Shown in pieces: positions 47,965-62,019 of a stretch of DNA of 64,000 nt. How positions within the stretch are numbered: the first letter of the stretch is position 1; the number at the start of each line of letters is the position of its first letter. Source of the DNA: Cyprinodon diabolis (Eukaryota > Chordata > Actinopteri > Cyprinodontiformes > Cyprinodontidae). The notes below the pieces were generated by a model, which saw nothing but the letters and a program-made list of their open reading frames with translations, did no database searches and was not told the origin of the DNA. The stretch spans positions 33,077,235-33,141,234 of the forward strand of contig CM060066.1 in NCBI GenBank assembly GCA_030533445.1. The letters run 5' to 3'. Both the position numbers and the translations under genes were made by a program.

Positions 47965-48949
47965 TACACAATGGATCTTATTTTGGAATATCAAGAACTG
48001 AAAGGCACCCAACAGCTATCAAATATGTATTTGTGAAAAACTGAAGAAAAAATGTTTAGCACTTCACAATTTCTAGATACCTTCTGTTGGGTCATTGTCT
48101 AAAACTAGCCCCCCAAACAACGGGTGAGATAGGACCTCATGAAAAGACGTTGAAAATGTTTTATCACGATTGATGTTATATGGGTATTCCTAGAGCTTTA
48201 TACTTTACAATATTGGAAATGATGCAACTAATTAGGTGAAAAAAATGAAATATTGCTATATTTTAATCCACAGTATTTCTCTCATTAACTTATACAGTAT
48301 ATATTTAGATGTGTTTACCTTCTTTATGTATTCTGTGTTTACATGCTGATTATTTTTCTTTAACCACTTACAGTCACTCTGACTAAAAGTCAACAATCTA
48401 AAAACAGAAAAACTTTCACGATTAATATGCTAGCATACCAACACTAACTCATTTATAGCTGTTTGTTATTCCATTACATTTATTCTCTGGCTTTTGAATT
48501 ATTGGGTCTCTGTGGTAACAATAATCAGTGAATTTTACTTTTAAAAGCAAAGTTGACGTACTTGTACTTATATTATCCGGTTCTGTTTAATCCCAGTACA
48601 CTTATCATTAAACCTCTATTCACCACTGCATTAGAGAGGGACAGAGCTAGCTGTCATTATGGGCTACATGCAATTGCATAAGCTTTAATGAAATGGATTT
48701 AAAATCCGCTATGTGATTAAGTTTGTTCATTCGTATTTTTTCTCCCTAATTAATTAATCGAAGCTGATACTTTTCAGTCTCAGACCCAGTGAAAATCCAA
48801 TGAAATACTTTAAGCATGTATTGTAATCTGAGAAAATGTTTAACTGGATATAAAGACTGTTTAAGGCATTTTAAATTGGATATTTGATAAGTTAAACTGG
48901 TTGTATGTGCACATGCAAATGCTTAACTTAATTCAACATGAATATAGAA

Positions 48950-49055
48950 TCAGAATCAGAATCGGGTTTATTGCCATTGTTAGTGAAGGAGTTCACAACT
49001 AGGAATTTTTTATGGTACAATCGTGCAACATGAAACATATAATATGAAGTAGTGC
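48950..49055. repeat. Interspersed fish repeat piece
   Basis: AATCAGAATCAGAATCGGGT followed by TTATTGCCATTGTTAGTGAA is a typical beginning of a fish LINE-derived tail on this strand. Confidence 0.5.
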
Positions 49056-50494
49056 TTGTGTGATATATGCATATTCTCTTATTGTTTTTTGGGTTTTTTT
49101 CGACAGTGTCCCATTCTTTATTCTTTCTCCCTCACACTTTGGCTGACTGTAAAACTCTGCTGATAATTCATTCTCAGATCCTTTGCATAGAGATTATCAA
49201 AGGAGGGTTTGAGGCAAGGTTTCCACATGGGAATGTGCCACATTTTCTCCCTTTTTGGTGCACATTTGGAATATTTCAAATCAAGGGGGAAACCATTTCC
49301 AGTTGGCATATCATCAACTGCACCTGTCGTAGATTCCCGCTCGGCTACTCGTCTGGCACTTCAGAAAATAAGTCTCCTGATGTTATTTTAAATCAAAGTG
49401 ACACTACTTATGAGACAGGGAAACCTTAAAATGTGAGCAAATGGCTTTTTTGATAGCTGGTGTCTGGAGTGAGGCACCAGAGCCAATGCAGTCTTGATAG
49501 TCCAACACACTTTTCACTTCTTTTTCTTTATTTTTTTTATATAAGGCATGGTTCTCTCGCACCCTGCACCCAAAAACAAATAGCAAAAAGGGGTAGGAAA
49601 ATGGATGGCAGATAAAAAGGGATAAAGCAATAATGTTGGACAAATAATTGACACCTCAAAAATGTTCAGTCAACTGTGGAAAGCTGTGAGAGGGCAGGAA
49701 ACTGGAAGTAATCAATAGCACAACGTTTGTTTTTGTGCGCACACCAGCCGTGACAAATGGTAGAATTAAATCACTTTGGTAACGGCATATTAGATGGCTG
49801 ATTATGAATTAGTGGCCTGCACCATGTTGCAGTTCCCCCTGTCGCTAGCCTGTCAGAGGAATTTAGCAAATAGGATTTTGATACACCATTTTACTTGTTA
49901 GTTTTAGTTTTAAAATAGATCAAAATGAAGAAGTGGACCATGAAAAATAGGCAAAAATGTAAAGCTTTTTGTTAAAACAATACTAATCCTCCAATTTTTT
50001 TGTGTGGCAGTAATGAAAAGAAATGTAAAGCTTGAGGTATAAAGGAAGATTTAAGACCGGTATAAAATGCATTAAAAGATGTTTACGGTTAAATTAATGT
50101 TTATTCAAAAGACTACACTTGGGTGCATTATACAAATAAAGACGTAGAGAACTTTTATTTTAATTTTGTATAATTTTGTATAGTTTGTAAGTGTATACAA
50201 AATTAAATTTTGTTGTGTACAGTTTCCAGAACATTTCCATTCCTTAAAGTGCAGTAGTGATCAAATGTTAACTGTGGGAGAAGGAAACCATGGTGCAAAA
50301 AATGCATTTATATAGAAGTTCAGAGCTTCTCTAATTTTACAGACTTAGATTTAATAGTCTAAGTTATCTAAGATGAATTATACAAATAATATTGCATAGA
50401 AATTACAAATAACGTGGGTAATAATCATCACCTTTTTTGGTCATTGAAATTTCTTATGCCAAGGAAATTTGTGAATTGCATTAACGCCATCCCC

Positions 50495-50640
50495 ATGGGA
50501 GCGCTGAGCAGCTTGCAGCCCCCAGCGAGCGTTTTAGATCTAAGGGTCCTGCTCAGATACTTAGAGTTGCAATCTGTGGGGTTTGAACTGGAGACAATGA
50601 AGCCCCTGCAGGATTAAAAGCTCGTCTCTCTTATTACATG
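50495..50640. repeat. Interspersed repeat tail
   Basis: AAGGGTCCTGCTCAGATACT, GGGGTTTGAACTGGAGAC and AAAAGCTCGTCTCT are phrases of a common fish repeat tail. Confidence 0.4.
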
Positions 50641-50929
50641 GCCATCTCATCTGAATGGAATCTTTATCCCAACCAATTAAAAGCAGTCAACGTTTTCAAA
50701 ACGCAAACGGTTATGTCCTGCTGCCCGTTGTTGGGAGAACATCCCTTGAATGCTTAAACTGACTGAGCATATATGATCCCATATATGCTGGCTTATTGAA
50801 AAGCAATTATGTGGGTTCAACTGGTAGGAATAAAAGGTGTATTTGGGGGTACATTGAGTTACATCCCACTTTTGTAAACGTCTTATCACTTTTGCTGTTT
50901 GCTAGTTTTATGTAGTGTGTGTATGATAT

Positions 50930-51135
50930 ATAGGGGGATGTTGGCCCAGTGCTTAGAGCAGTGCACTTGTGCTCTGAGAAGATTGCAAGTACCCGGTTCA
51001 ATCCCCACAGCCGGCAAGACCCTTAACCCCACACTGCTCCCCGGGCACTTCACAGTGGCAGCCCACTGTTCCCCAAAGGGGATGGGTTAAATGCAGAGTT
51101 ATTTTCTCCATTGACATCAATAAAGTTCAATTTCT
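50930..51135 (+). mobile_element. tRNA-derived SINE
   Basis: The head TTGGCCCAGTGCTTAGAGCA and the box-B-like GGTTCAATCCC (50996-51006) form a tRNA-like RNA polymerase III promoter. The body GCTCCCCGGGCACTTCACAG and a short tail follow. A related copy is at 59218-59440. Confidence 0.65.
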
Positions 51136-54100
51136 ATCCTTTCTGTCTATTAGCATCACTTAAGTGGAATTCATAGTTTTCAGCTGTATTATATTCAGAT
51201 ATTTAGCAGCTTGGCTTTTCTTATAACAATGATAAGTTATTGACGCTGCTGAAATTATTGTGTAATGATAGAATTGTAATTTTCCTATGTTTTACTATAT
51301 GTAATTGAAAGCACAAAATAGCAATAGTTTTGTGCATTTGTCCAATGACTTAACGTTTACATTCCTCAGTTTAATCTTTCTATGTTATATGACTGTTTGC
51401 TACTATTTAAGTTATAATAGGCTAAGATACACCAAAAAAAAAGTATTCTTTCTGAAAATAGGCTGAATTGTATTAAACCAAGCATATTATGTATCAGTGC
51501 ATACTAGCTTGCGCTTACAGAGAAGTGCAAAAACAAACACACCAACTAGGTATCACTAATCAATGGACATCCTGAGTGTTTTGCTCTATGGTATGAAAGA
51601 GGAAATATTAATCATACAGACACTTGTAAGAAAGCTGCTCTCTTGGCTCTTCTTTGGCTCAGATTCTGTTCTGCACACACTGTAAATTATAGCTCAAAAC
51701 AATTGATCTCTCTTTTATTAGTTGATAAAGTGGAATTTATCTTGCTGTGGTTTGGTCTAAGGGGGTTTTAGGTTTACTCATCTCAATTTTGCTACTCATG
51801 CTTCATCAGGAAGCTGTGTAAGTCCCTTGTCGTTCAGTACCGTTGTCCAAATATTGACGGCTTGTGTCAGAATTCTCTCTGGAGTTGCAGAGAAAAAGAT
51901 AAAAAACAGAGGTATGGACGAAAGACACACTCTAATGTTGGTGGTGGTGGTGCTGGTGGGGGGGTCAAAGTGCTTTAGGTGAGGACAAAGGACTAAGATT
52001 GAAAGAGGGAAAAGAGAGAAAATCAGAAAGAACAAAGTATGAGAGAAAAAAAACACAACACAGAGTAAATGAAAAATTGATAGAGTTGGAGAAAGAAACA
52101 AACAGAAACACTGAATACTAGTAAAACATGATACACAGTATTCCCGCTAAGTGAACGTCAAAATGAGACGCATGTTTTTTTCCCCAGAACTTTGTTTCGC
52201 CTCATTTCCTCTCCCCAAGTGGTGGAGGTATGTCAGATAGCACAATTAGTCAAATCGCACCAACGTGGGATTTCAGAAGCATGCAGAGATGTAACGTTGA
52301 GAAAAAAAGCAAGTAGGGATAAAAGAGAAGTGCTGATTGCTTATTAGCATTTGTGTTTAAATTTCGGGGCTTTACATCTTTTTTTTGGATATTGTGTGTG
52401 AGAAAGAAAACAAGTATGCGCTCCTCTTGCCTGTTGAGGTCACAATCAGAAGAGACTGCTGACAGGGCCTGCCATTGCTAGTCACTATGTTAGCTCTTGT
52501 TTTGATTTCTGCCCGAGGAGGAAAATATGCATCACAGGGATCAACAAGAAGACAATTTTATGTGAGCACAGCCTGTCTGTTACTTATGTACATTTACATA
52601 TATGGTTACAAAGTATTCTTCAGACAGATGGGAGTTAATTGACAAATGTGTTAATAACCTTTATTTTTAAAATTCTCTGAGCGGGTTAGAAGCTTGGATG
52701 TGACATTTTTCCAGTTAAATCAAGTATAGACACTGAATAATATGGCATTAATTTACACATGAATTCTTGATTATTAACTCAGCTCATGCGGAGGTGGTTT
52801 GTGCATGAATGGTATCTAAGGCAAATAATTCCTTGTGTTTTTTGACATGAAAAAAGTATAAGTATATATATTACAGAGAGGAAGCATATTCAACATAAAG
52901 ACAACAATATAGAATTTGTGCTGAACAGCAACAACAAAATTATATTGATCAGATCCAGATGCTAAACAGAGAGCTGGTTATAGTCCTGGAAAGAATTCTT
53001 AAATTGTTCTTCTTTTCTTTTTCCTTTGTTTCATCTTGTTCATTGTAGGCTTTATGTAATGAATCTTTAGAACAAGAAAAAAAAAAAATAAAAAAAGTTG
53101 ATCCAACAATCTTTTTCTATAATTGTAGATTTCAGAGATGGTAATGATTATCATGAGACGGTATGACGTTTTATGATGTTCTAACTAGTACTAATCCAAG
53201 GTGTCTAAGTGCTGCAAAAACCTTGAAAAATATATTTTTAATATTTGTTTTTCTTTGCAAAGGACTTCTGTTCTTTCAAATCTCTAAATGTACATATATA
53301 AACTATGATACATTTCTAAGCAAATGCAGTAGAGCTTCCTGGAATAGCTTTGTTATGTCCAGGCTATGCGTTTATGCCTTTTGCAGATTTGCCTGAGTCT
53401 TTGCTAGTTTTTCAGCTGTGTTAAAGTCCTTCTACTGATTTTTTTTTTCCATATTTAGAAGAGCACACCTTTTGCAGGTTCCAGAAAGCTTTGGTAACCC
53501 ACAACGATTATCAGAGGACCTGAGGTCAGTGTCCTTTATATTAGAGGAACACATTCATTTGTGGGAATTTTATAAAAGCTGGCTAAAGGCCAACACCATG
53601 ATGGGCATTAAAGAAACCCAACGATTTAAATGCATCCAACCTTTAAAGAATGCTATAAATATACAGCAGCCCAAAAGGTGACTCAGGCCGTATGGTAAAG
53701 GAAATGCCACTCAAACACTGAACTGGCATTTACAAAAGCTTCCAAGAACAGCATTTGCTGTGCTGCTTCTTTCGTCTTGTGAAAATTGCTTCATTTTTGT
53801 TTTTCTTGTCTTCTGCTACCCCTCTGACTTCCACTGAGCCACATCACTCCTGTTTTAGTTTGGAAAGCTGTAATTTTCATTGTTTGGGTCTCTTGGATGT
53901 GAAAGAGATAAACTAAAGTGCATTGACATGTGATGTTTTTTTTAAAAACCATAAGTATGTTGGATACAATTGACAAGAAATCATCAGCTCTATTATTATT
54001 CAAGCTTTACTCAATTAAATAGCAGAATGTGTTAAAATGCAGATCACAATTTGTGACCTGCATTTAAACTTACTCTCTCATATTACTCTGTTTTCAATTA

Positions 54101-56160
54101 ATAATATGACTGGAAAAAGGGACGTCCTAAATACTATTACTTATATATTTCTCTACAAATTTCTGAATGTATCAATACTCCTTTTTGATGCGTTAATTGG
54201 GCAAAAAAATCAATATTTCGAATTATTCACACACTTTCAAGCACTTTTCCCTTGATCACATTAGAAATTTAACTTCCACTCTGCTAAAGGAAAATAATTT
54301 TCAAAAAATGTTAATGAATTAACAGTGTGCTGTTTGCATTTCTATTTATTCCTTTCTACTTTTTAATCCCAAACACTATTAAGCAATTGCTATAGCAATT
54401 TTCCGTACGTGCCACCATTTACGTAGGCTCCAAACGTAACTCATACGCTGTTTGGCTACCGGTCCACCATTACGCCGAAGCAAGAAGTACTCCTATGCTT
54501 GTTTGGTGCTTTGGCTTTTTTTGAGCTATTTTTTTCACTCTTTTGTGTACTCAACTATCAAGTGGGAGAGAAAGGAGCTGGCTAAGTGTATGTTTAGGAG
54601 AGATAGCGTGCCCTGAAGGAGCAAAAAGGTCTGAAAATGGATGCTTTGGTTGCAAAACTTCTGCTGGACAGTTAAATTACATTTAATTATGTAGTAAGTA
54701 CTGTATTTTTTTAAATTATGAAATACGTACAGTCAAAACCATGCAAAGTGATACATTGACAACGAAGGATATGCACCTTGCATTCCCTGTTGGTAGCCTA
54801 GCTGTATCTATTAGCAACATGCGGCTAGTTTGAGAAGAGGCAATTAACTGGGTACCGGTGGAGGCGTTTCCAGGATAGATAACTTTTGCAAAGGAGGGGG
54901 CAATGACGCATGCACATGATTCAAAAATACATGTCAGCCATTGGACATATTTTCCACCACTCTTTCCTGCCTTTAACAAAGGGCAATCCAGCAGGAAAAT
55001 CCGTTAGAGTCTGAAAAAGGCATGGCCATTTACAATTGAATGCTTTTCCTTATCAGTGTTCAAATAACCAAAGTCCAGCAGGTTTGAGTTGTGTCAAGCT
55101 GAAATCTAAAATGTAGCTTTTTCACATGGCTGAGATGCTACTTCAGCACCTCACCTATAAGCCGAGGATCACTGACTTTCAACATTGCAGGTTAGGCTTG
55201 ACTGTTTTTTTCCCCATTTGTGTTTTGTATCTAAGAAAAGAAAGAAGAAAAAAAATCTTGTTATAATGCTTCAATCATGGTTGATACCTACATTTATGTG
55301 AGAATCCGTTGCAAGGCCTGGAAATTCACACACACTTCAATCTGACGGAGCCTACTTAGGACAACATGGGCAAACTTTATTCTCAAAATTTGTAAAACTG
55401 AGAAAACCTCAAAAGACTTTTAGCTGAACTTGTGGCAACCAAGTGTTGACACAGTTGGTGGTAAGGTTAGGATGCTGGTGTTTGAAAATCTAAGTCATAC
55501 TCCTTGTTTGTGTATACAATTTTCTTTAGTGGGGTACTGACCATCGCTTTCCATCTGTGACTGTGCAGGTCTCTATTCTAGTTCTTGATGGTTCTTACTG
55601 TGCTGTCGCCTTTTTCCCGCCTGTCGTTTCTCTCTGTGAAATCGATGGCTCCCTGAGCCTGTTTGGCCCCTATTATCTGTGAGCCATGTGTCTTCACTGG
55701 CTCTCTGTCCGCTGTGCATTATTGTCTTCTTTGCACTCCATGGGGGTCTCAATTAGTGGCAGAGATAGATTCACAGCATGCGTGCATGCATACACAGAAA
55801 ATGAATTAGTCACAGTGGCAGTGTTTTGATGATGTGATGGAACATAATATTTGCCTGATATGTACACACATATCAAAAATTTGACTTTGGATTGTAAAAT
55901 GCTCATCATGTTTGTACAACAAGCCAAAAATACAATAATAACACAAGAAATCAGACACAGGCTACAGAATAGAGAGCACATATAAACGTAGTTTTAAAAA
56001 AATGGGCTGAGTGAAAACAAAAAGCAGTTGTGCAACTAGAAGAATGCAAAGGAGATAGAGGTAGTGCTTTGAATAGATAAGTGGTACCCAGTAAACACAG
56101 GCTGAATAGATTTACCATTACTAGGTAATGCCAAATGAGTTCTGCAGCGATTTTTTAATG
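51136..56160. other. Intron 3 central part, no gene recognised
   Basis: The stretch is AT-rich. A 101-codon minus-strand frame at 51796-52101 is low-complexity Phe/Ser/Leu sequence and not convincing. The block at 54400-55010 is richer in CpG and could be a decayed DNA element, but I found no ends. Confidence 0.4.
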
Positions 56161-56169
56161 CTTATTCCT

Positions 56170-56820
56170 TAACGGAAGGCAGACTGTTGGAGATGACCTT
56201 TGTAGTTCATCCCTTTTATTTTTGGTGGCAGATCCAAACCAGACACTGATAGATGACCGGACGGCAGACCAAATGACAGCTGTGTAGAATTTGATCAGCA
56301 GCTCCTTAGGCAGGTTGACTTTCTTGGGCTGGTGCAGAAAGGTTCTGGGGTAAGGTGGATCCCAGTAACCTGATGTTTACCACAGCAGAAACAGGGCTGT
56401 TGAACATGGTGATAGAAGGCAAAGAAGATGTGGGAATGTGTATGTGGGGGTCCTCCTGAAGACCACAGTCATTTCCACAATCTTCAGAATGTTATGCTCC
56501 AGGTCTTTCTGGACACACCAGAGAGCCAGCTGCTTATCCTCCTGTCTGCAGTTCAATTTGTGACCCTTCCGCATAGGACCTATGACGGTTGTGTTATCAG
56601 TGAGCTTTATGAGTTGGAGAAGATAGAGAAGAGCAGTGGGGTGAGCACACAGCCCTGAGAGGTGCCAGTGTTGTTAATTTGGGTGCCTGAATAAATGTTC
56701 CCTGTCTGTAAGGGTGTTTGTTATGAGAGGTGGAGACTGGTATGATAAGTTTGGATGTGAAAATGTCTGCAATGAGCTGAAGTACACAAACCAAGTTTTT
56801 GTCTGTCTCTGGAGCATCCA
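56170..56820 (-). pseudogene. Rex1-like LINE reverse transcriptase fragment, antisense
   Basis: On the minus strand the frames read LALWCVQKDLEHNILKIVEM followed by TVVFRRTP, which is the segment after the catalytic loop in Rex1-like fish LINEs. Further 5' on the same strand are decayed equivalents of the PQGCVLSPLLF palm motif and of the DDTTVIG active site. Frameshifts and stops break it throughout. It lies in pcdh10 intron 3 in the opposite orientation to the gene. Confidence 0.7.
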
Positions 56821-56824
56821 GGGG

Positions 56825-58215
56825 TCCGTTTTACGAAGCAGGTTTACCGAAAACTCAGTTGACAGGGCATGAGATTACTTATTTTTGGTTTGTTTAATAT
56901 GAGCGAGATATGGATCATTTATATTTATTTAGTTATATTTACAGTACATGAAGAACTACCGAAATTATTTTTAAATTACACATGAATAGATTAATTAATT
57001 CTGCCGGGGAAAAGGAATTACTTTGGGGTTAGGATTAGGATTCACTCGATGATAACAACCTAATGAGTCTACTGGCAGAACCTGAAGGGACTGATGGGAC
57101 TGATAGCCGCTAATAACAACAATTTATTGGGATGATAACATCCAAAGCATGGCTGCATATGCCACTGAGTATTTACTGTGTAAAAGAAGACTGAATCAAC
57201 ATGAGGAGGCACCCATGAATGCACAGGTTCTATGTATTAGAACAATGTTTTTAAAATTATTTTCCACCTGCTGCCAGAAGATTTCACCTACATAGATACA
57301 TTGTTCCACTACCATTTAAGGAAATAATCCTGTAATATTACTGCGGTCACAATATGCTATGACAAGCAGTTTTGATATGTATATGAATATGAATAAGTGG
57401 CCGATTAAAGAATATGTATCCCAGATATCTGAACAAACATTTCTTCTTGGTCTAACTGACCATTTCAAACAAAATGACATTTTCCACATCTAGAATATAC
57501 ATTCTGAATGTCTAGTGATTAATTTCAGATCTCCATATTCCTAATATTACTGGTCATGGTTTGTATTATTTTAACTATGAAAAAATGTATTTCAGATATC
57601 ATAAATACATTTTCAGTCAAGTTGATAAATATCAGAATGGCCACTTAAAATGTGTAAACATTTCTAGATATATAAAATGTAATTCTTACTAGTATAATTC
57701 TGTGTTTTTTACATTCTAAAATTCAGTTTCTGCTACAAAAATGTACTTTAGAAAATGTTTTTTTTTACATTTCATTGTAGGAGTATGATTTTGATCAGTA
57801 AGAATCTTATTTAGGTGATCTACAAATGGAACAACAGAGAGGAGAGTGCTTTTAATAATCTTAAAATCGGCCTGCCATTGTCAACTTCATATAAAAGTAC
57901 GCATTAACTCAAGCAACAATCTTTTCCTGTGCTGTCTTCCTCTCGTTTGCAGCTATAGCGGAGTTTCTATGTCTTTTAAACACATTCTCCCTTTTTTATT
58001 AATTTTTTGCTTGCATTTCTGCATTAAAATCTCTTGTTCCAGTGGGGTTAAATTGGCACTTGCTGTTGCCTGTTTTCATGATGACTTGTCGAATCGTGGC
58101 TCCACTGATAATGGCTTTTCATACTTGTTTCGGACGTGCTAAACTCTGAGTGGTTCTACTTGGAGTTGACTGAACTAATTCATAGCAGCCATTGTGAAAC
58201 CGAAAACTCTGAGAT
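56825..58215. repeat. Possible DNA transposon remnant
   Basis: GGGGTCCGTTTTACGAAGCA followed by GGTTTACCGAAAACTC at the left, and CATTGTGAAACCGAAAACTC at the right, look like opposite ends of one element of the ISL2EU/Harbinger style. Their pairing is weak, and the interior shows no transposase. Confidence 0.3.
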
Positions 58216-59217
58216 CTCCACTTTAGACTAGATCAATTTAGAGTTTGTTTAACTTTCTTCATGAAATGGACTCCAGATGTTGACTCCATCAGCCACTAAC
58301 CTTAGGCAAACTGTAAGGGGTTCAGCAAGGCGCCTAGCATGGGGCCCTAAATGTCCTTCATGTGGCTCTACACCAGTCTTTTAAATGACTTTATCACTAC
58401 AGATATCTGGGTGACAAGCCTTTAGACATTTGACCCAGAAATAGATTTTTTCTTGGGGGACTAGGACCTGTGCAAGATCTGTGTGAAGATGGGGACCAAC
58501 TGGTTTTCCTGGTCTTCTGCTTCTGCAAGAGCTGGCACACGTCATCTTCACAATTCATGAGTACAGGTGAGGCGTCTAAGGGCAGAGGTGAGTGCCTGGC
58601 ATTTGAGGAAGTTCGCGGGTTGAGGGGTCACTGTTTTAGGATGGTGAGGGAGCGAGGTAGTGGTGTGTCTAAGGTTTTTTTTTTTATCCTACAATAGAAA
58701 CCATTAAGCCCATCATCTAGTTTTTAAGTTCTTATAGAGTCAGGGGATGGCCTCCTGCACTCATTCCCAACTAACACAAGTCACTGTCACTTCTTTGCAG
58801 CTGTGACCTGTTTTGTCAGTATATTCCTAGTCTGGTTGCGCAGCACTACTCTTCTGAGGCCTGCTCTGTAGTCTGAGGAAGCTGCATGAGTTTAGCTGTG
58901 AACCTGGGTTTTGGTTGTTTTATGTGCATTAGGTTGTGATTTGTAAACACCCATCCTCTCAAAAAAGGATGTAGGATGTCACCATATAGGTAAGTTTATC
59001 CAGGTTAGTGAACTCAGCCTCAAATGCACAACAGTCATTAGTCAAAGTAGGCTGTAACTCAAGCTTTGACTCATTGGTCAATCTTTTCAGAATTTGTGCA
59101 ATGGACTAAACAAATTTTAGGTTTTTTTCTTTTTTCTTAAGAAAATATTTAAAGTAGACAGGAAACTTTTCAATTACATGTTTTTGTAAGATATTGTTGA
59201 TAATAATTACCAATAAG

Positions 59218-59440
59218 GGTGAGTGGTGATCTAGTGGTTAGAGCATTGCGCTTGTGCTCTGAGAAGATTGAAAGTATCCTGTTCGATCCCAGCCTCTACT
59301 CTGGGTTCCTGAGCAAAACCCTTAACCCCATACTGCTCCCTGGGCACCACACAATGGCAGTCCATTGCTCCCCAAGGGGATGGGTAAAATGAAGAGAGTG
59401 AATTTCCCCATTATGGGACAACAAAGGGATTTACAGATTA
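59218..59440 (+). mobile_element. tRNA-derived SINE, second copy
   Basis: TGATCTAGTGGTTAGAGCAT (A box region) and CTGTTCGATCCC (B box, near 59279) are clearer here than in the copy at 50930. The body GCTCCCTGGGCACCACACAA and the T-rich end match that copy. Confidence 0.7.
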
Positions 59441-61635
59441 ATACTTAAACACTTTTAGAATATTGATTTAAACAACAAAAACTATTAGAATAAATATTAG
59501 TAATTAGTTTTGCTTAAGTTTAACCCTAATTGAATAATCTGTCAGCTAATCTTACATACCCAGTGTAATGCTGGGTATGTCAGACCAATTATTGCCTCCT
59601 GCTCCATGTTTTCTATATAAATATCTGGCTCATAGGCTTTTTCACTGAAAAACCTAGAAAATAAACACCATAGATATTTAATTTTAGTGAATCTAATGTA
59701 TTTATATATTTTTTCCCTTTTTGCATTTGAAATATTTTTTTATCATAGGGCCAAATGCACATACTCTGGTGGTGCATTCGGTGGTGTAGAGCAATAGCTA
59801 AGTGTTAACCAGCAGTAAAATGGGTCTGGATAGATATAAAGTTACTGGATAATGGCTCATTGCCTGCTGGTGGTAGTTACAAATTAGACAAAATGTAAAA
59901 AAAAAAAAAAAAAGGCTTTAAAACAAAGTGTATCAAATGGTGAATATAATACCATTGTTTACTATTAGGCAAAGATTAAAGTAGGTCATATATTATTGTT
60001 AATATTTTCATGTAGTGAAAAACATTCTTTTGATCTGACTTCCATCCTCATAATTTAGGATTACAAAACCATTTTTGAGTTACAGTAGGTGTGCTGGTTC
60101 AATCTCTAGAATCGCGCCTCACAGAGGAATACTCAGCAACCTTTTTTAATGTTATAATGAAGTGAATATAGTTATTGATAGCTCTATAGTTTATGCATTG
60201 TATGCCAATATTATATTCAATCCAAAGGTGGAATGTCAGTCTCCCATTGGTTACAATATCAAAAGACACTAAGGGTTTTTGTACAGTGCTATAGGTTAAC
60301 ATGAGAAAGATTAGAAGGGAAAAATGTGGGTTTATTGCACCTGCTATGTATCCAATCTTTTTTTTTTTTTTAGATTTTAACATATACTATCATGTAACCA
60401 TAGCTACAAAAAAAAATAATAATTATATATATATATAGTATAGGATAATTGATCCTCCTGAAACCTACTTCAACTGCCCAAGCAGATGGAATAAGTCGAC
60501 TTAGCTACAAAGCAGTGAAATGACCTCCATTTAGAGGAGGGGCTACCCTCTGGAGGGGTTTTGTGAATGTGCCTGGGCCACATCTCGGATTGGTGGGTGC
60601 CGTCTGGTGAGTAATGGCTCACAGTAGGCTGTTAGACTGGCTTGTGGCCAGGATTCTTATAAAACACACCTTTGGCATCACTCCCCTTTAGATCCCTCAA
60701 GGATTGGCTCACTGTGGTGGAAAATAAAATGGCCTCCTTACCTTCGTCCCTTCAGATTCTGGTTATAACGAGGAAGACTTTCCAACTTATAGGCGAGGTG
60801 TGGGTGGTCTCCTTGTCTCCTATCCACATTTACAACACACCTCTGAGTGACAAACTGGTTCTTACATAACATAAACACACAAGGAAACAGACTCTGAGGT
60901 AGCTATAATATCAATATAAACCACCTATTATATATTTTTTATATTATAGAGTCAACCATCAGCTATTTATTTGGTCTACGTTTAACAATACCTTTCCAAA
61001 TTGAGGATTGTGTTCTTTTTTTGATCCTTTATAGATGTTAAATTGATCTTTTTCTTTCTCTGAAAGAGTTTTGTCTGTAGCTTTTGTGTCAATATCACTA
61101 TCAATTATATTTTTATAAAGGTGACTAACAGAGTGGGATTGAACAACTGAACGTTTTCTTTTCTTTTGTGTGCCATTTCTTGTGGTAATTTTCATATTTT
61201 TAGGATTATGAAATAAGATTTTTTGTTTTGTCTCAAAATCATACAAATGTTGAAGTATGACAGAGGAGATGGGTGGTGAGGGAGCTGAAGTGCTTTTATT
61301 TCTTCACATCACGCTGATTGCTTATTTTGTTTTAAATGAAAGGGATGAGCAGAAAAGCTAACAATTGTCCTCATCAGTTACAGCTTTGTCTCTGATGAAA
61401 AGCTACCACTGAATATACTTGCTTTTGACACTGGGAAACTATTGCTAACTGGTGCCTATTATCTCACTTTCACTATGGCTTTCATGTAGTCCAAATATCT
61501 GCCCCCTTTAGCCTATCATGAGCTTCCTTTTTCTCAAATTTCTTGTATTAAGTAAACCTCTGACCAAATTTTTCATTTTCAATCTCTATTTGTTATGTTC
61601 TCAATAAGATCTACCTGTCTGAATCTTCTCCACAG

Positions 61636-62019
61636 GTGCTGACCTGTTCTCTAACTGCACAGAGGAGTGCAAGGCCCTAGGTCACTCTGACCGCTGCTGG
61701 ATGCCATCCTTTGTGCCATCAGATGGCCGCCAAGGGCCGGACTACCGCAGCAATCTGCACGTCCCCGGCATGGATGCCACGCTGCCTGACACTGAGGTAC
61801 CCTGCTCCGTCAACCTCCCCGACCAACTCACCATGACCTCCTCCACTGCCTCCTCCAATGATAGGTCATTCTCCACCTTTGGCAAGGATGGCCAAAGATC
61901 ACAGTCACACCACAGCCTTCAAAATCACCTCCATCAGCAACAGCAGCAGTACAGCTCCAGCACGCTAGAGAGGAAAGAGTATGATAGGGGGACCCTACCG
62001 TACAAACCAACCTTTCTCT
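61636..62019 (+). CDS. pcdh10: Protocadherin-10, coding exon 4 (distal cytoplasmic tail)
   Basis: The acceptor TCCACAG|GT completes the split glycine, and the frame reads ADLFSNCTEECKALGHSD, RCWMPSFVPSDGR, DYRSNLHVPGMD and, further on, RSFSTFGK, STLERKEYD and PYKPTFL. These blocks follow the distal human PCDH10 tail. Between PDTEV and RSFSTFGK there is a fish-specific Ser/Thr-rich part, and after it a Gln run (HLHQQQQQY). At 62019/62020 the sequence CTCT|GTGAGT is a strong donor in phase 1. It would allow a last tiny exon coding for the conserved RKRIC end. I could not find that exon before position 64000, so this form of the gene probably runs off the window. Without splicing the frame continues to a TAA at 62082-62084. 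Total length is about 1,038 residues if spliced or 1,053 if read through, against about 1,040 in human. Confidence 0.92.

Larger units (their letters stand above)
42364..61635 (+). other. pcdh10: pcdh10 intron 3 (19,272 bp)
   Basis: The donor is GTAAGT and the acceptor is CTTCTCCACAG. The intron contains the TTAA-flanked MITE at 42.8 kb, a foldback unit at 46.5 kb, a TA-flanked MITE at 47.3 kb, two tRNA-derived SINEs at 50.9 and 59.2 kb, and an antisense LINE piece at 56.2 kb. Stretches of more than 1 kb between them (43.9-46.3, 51.2-54.3, 54.9-56.2, 59.5-61.6 kb) hold no gene I can recognise. Their short open frames have no family features. Confidence 0.85.

Noticed and set aside
51796..52101. 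Minus-strand 101-codon frame rich in Phe, Ser and Leu
   Set aside because: It reads a purine-rich (GAAAGA) intronic stretch antisense and has no homologous family.
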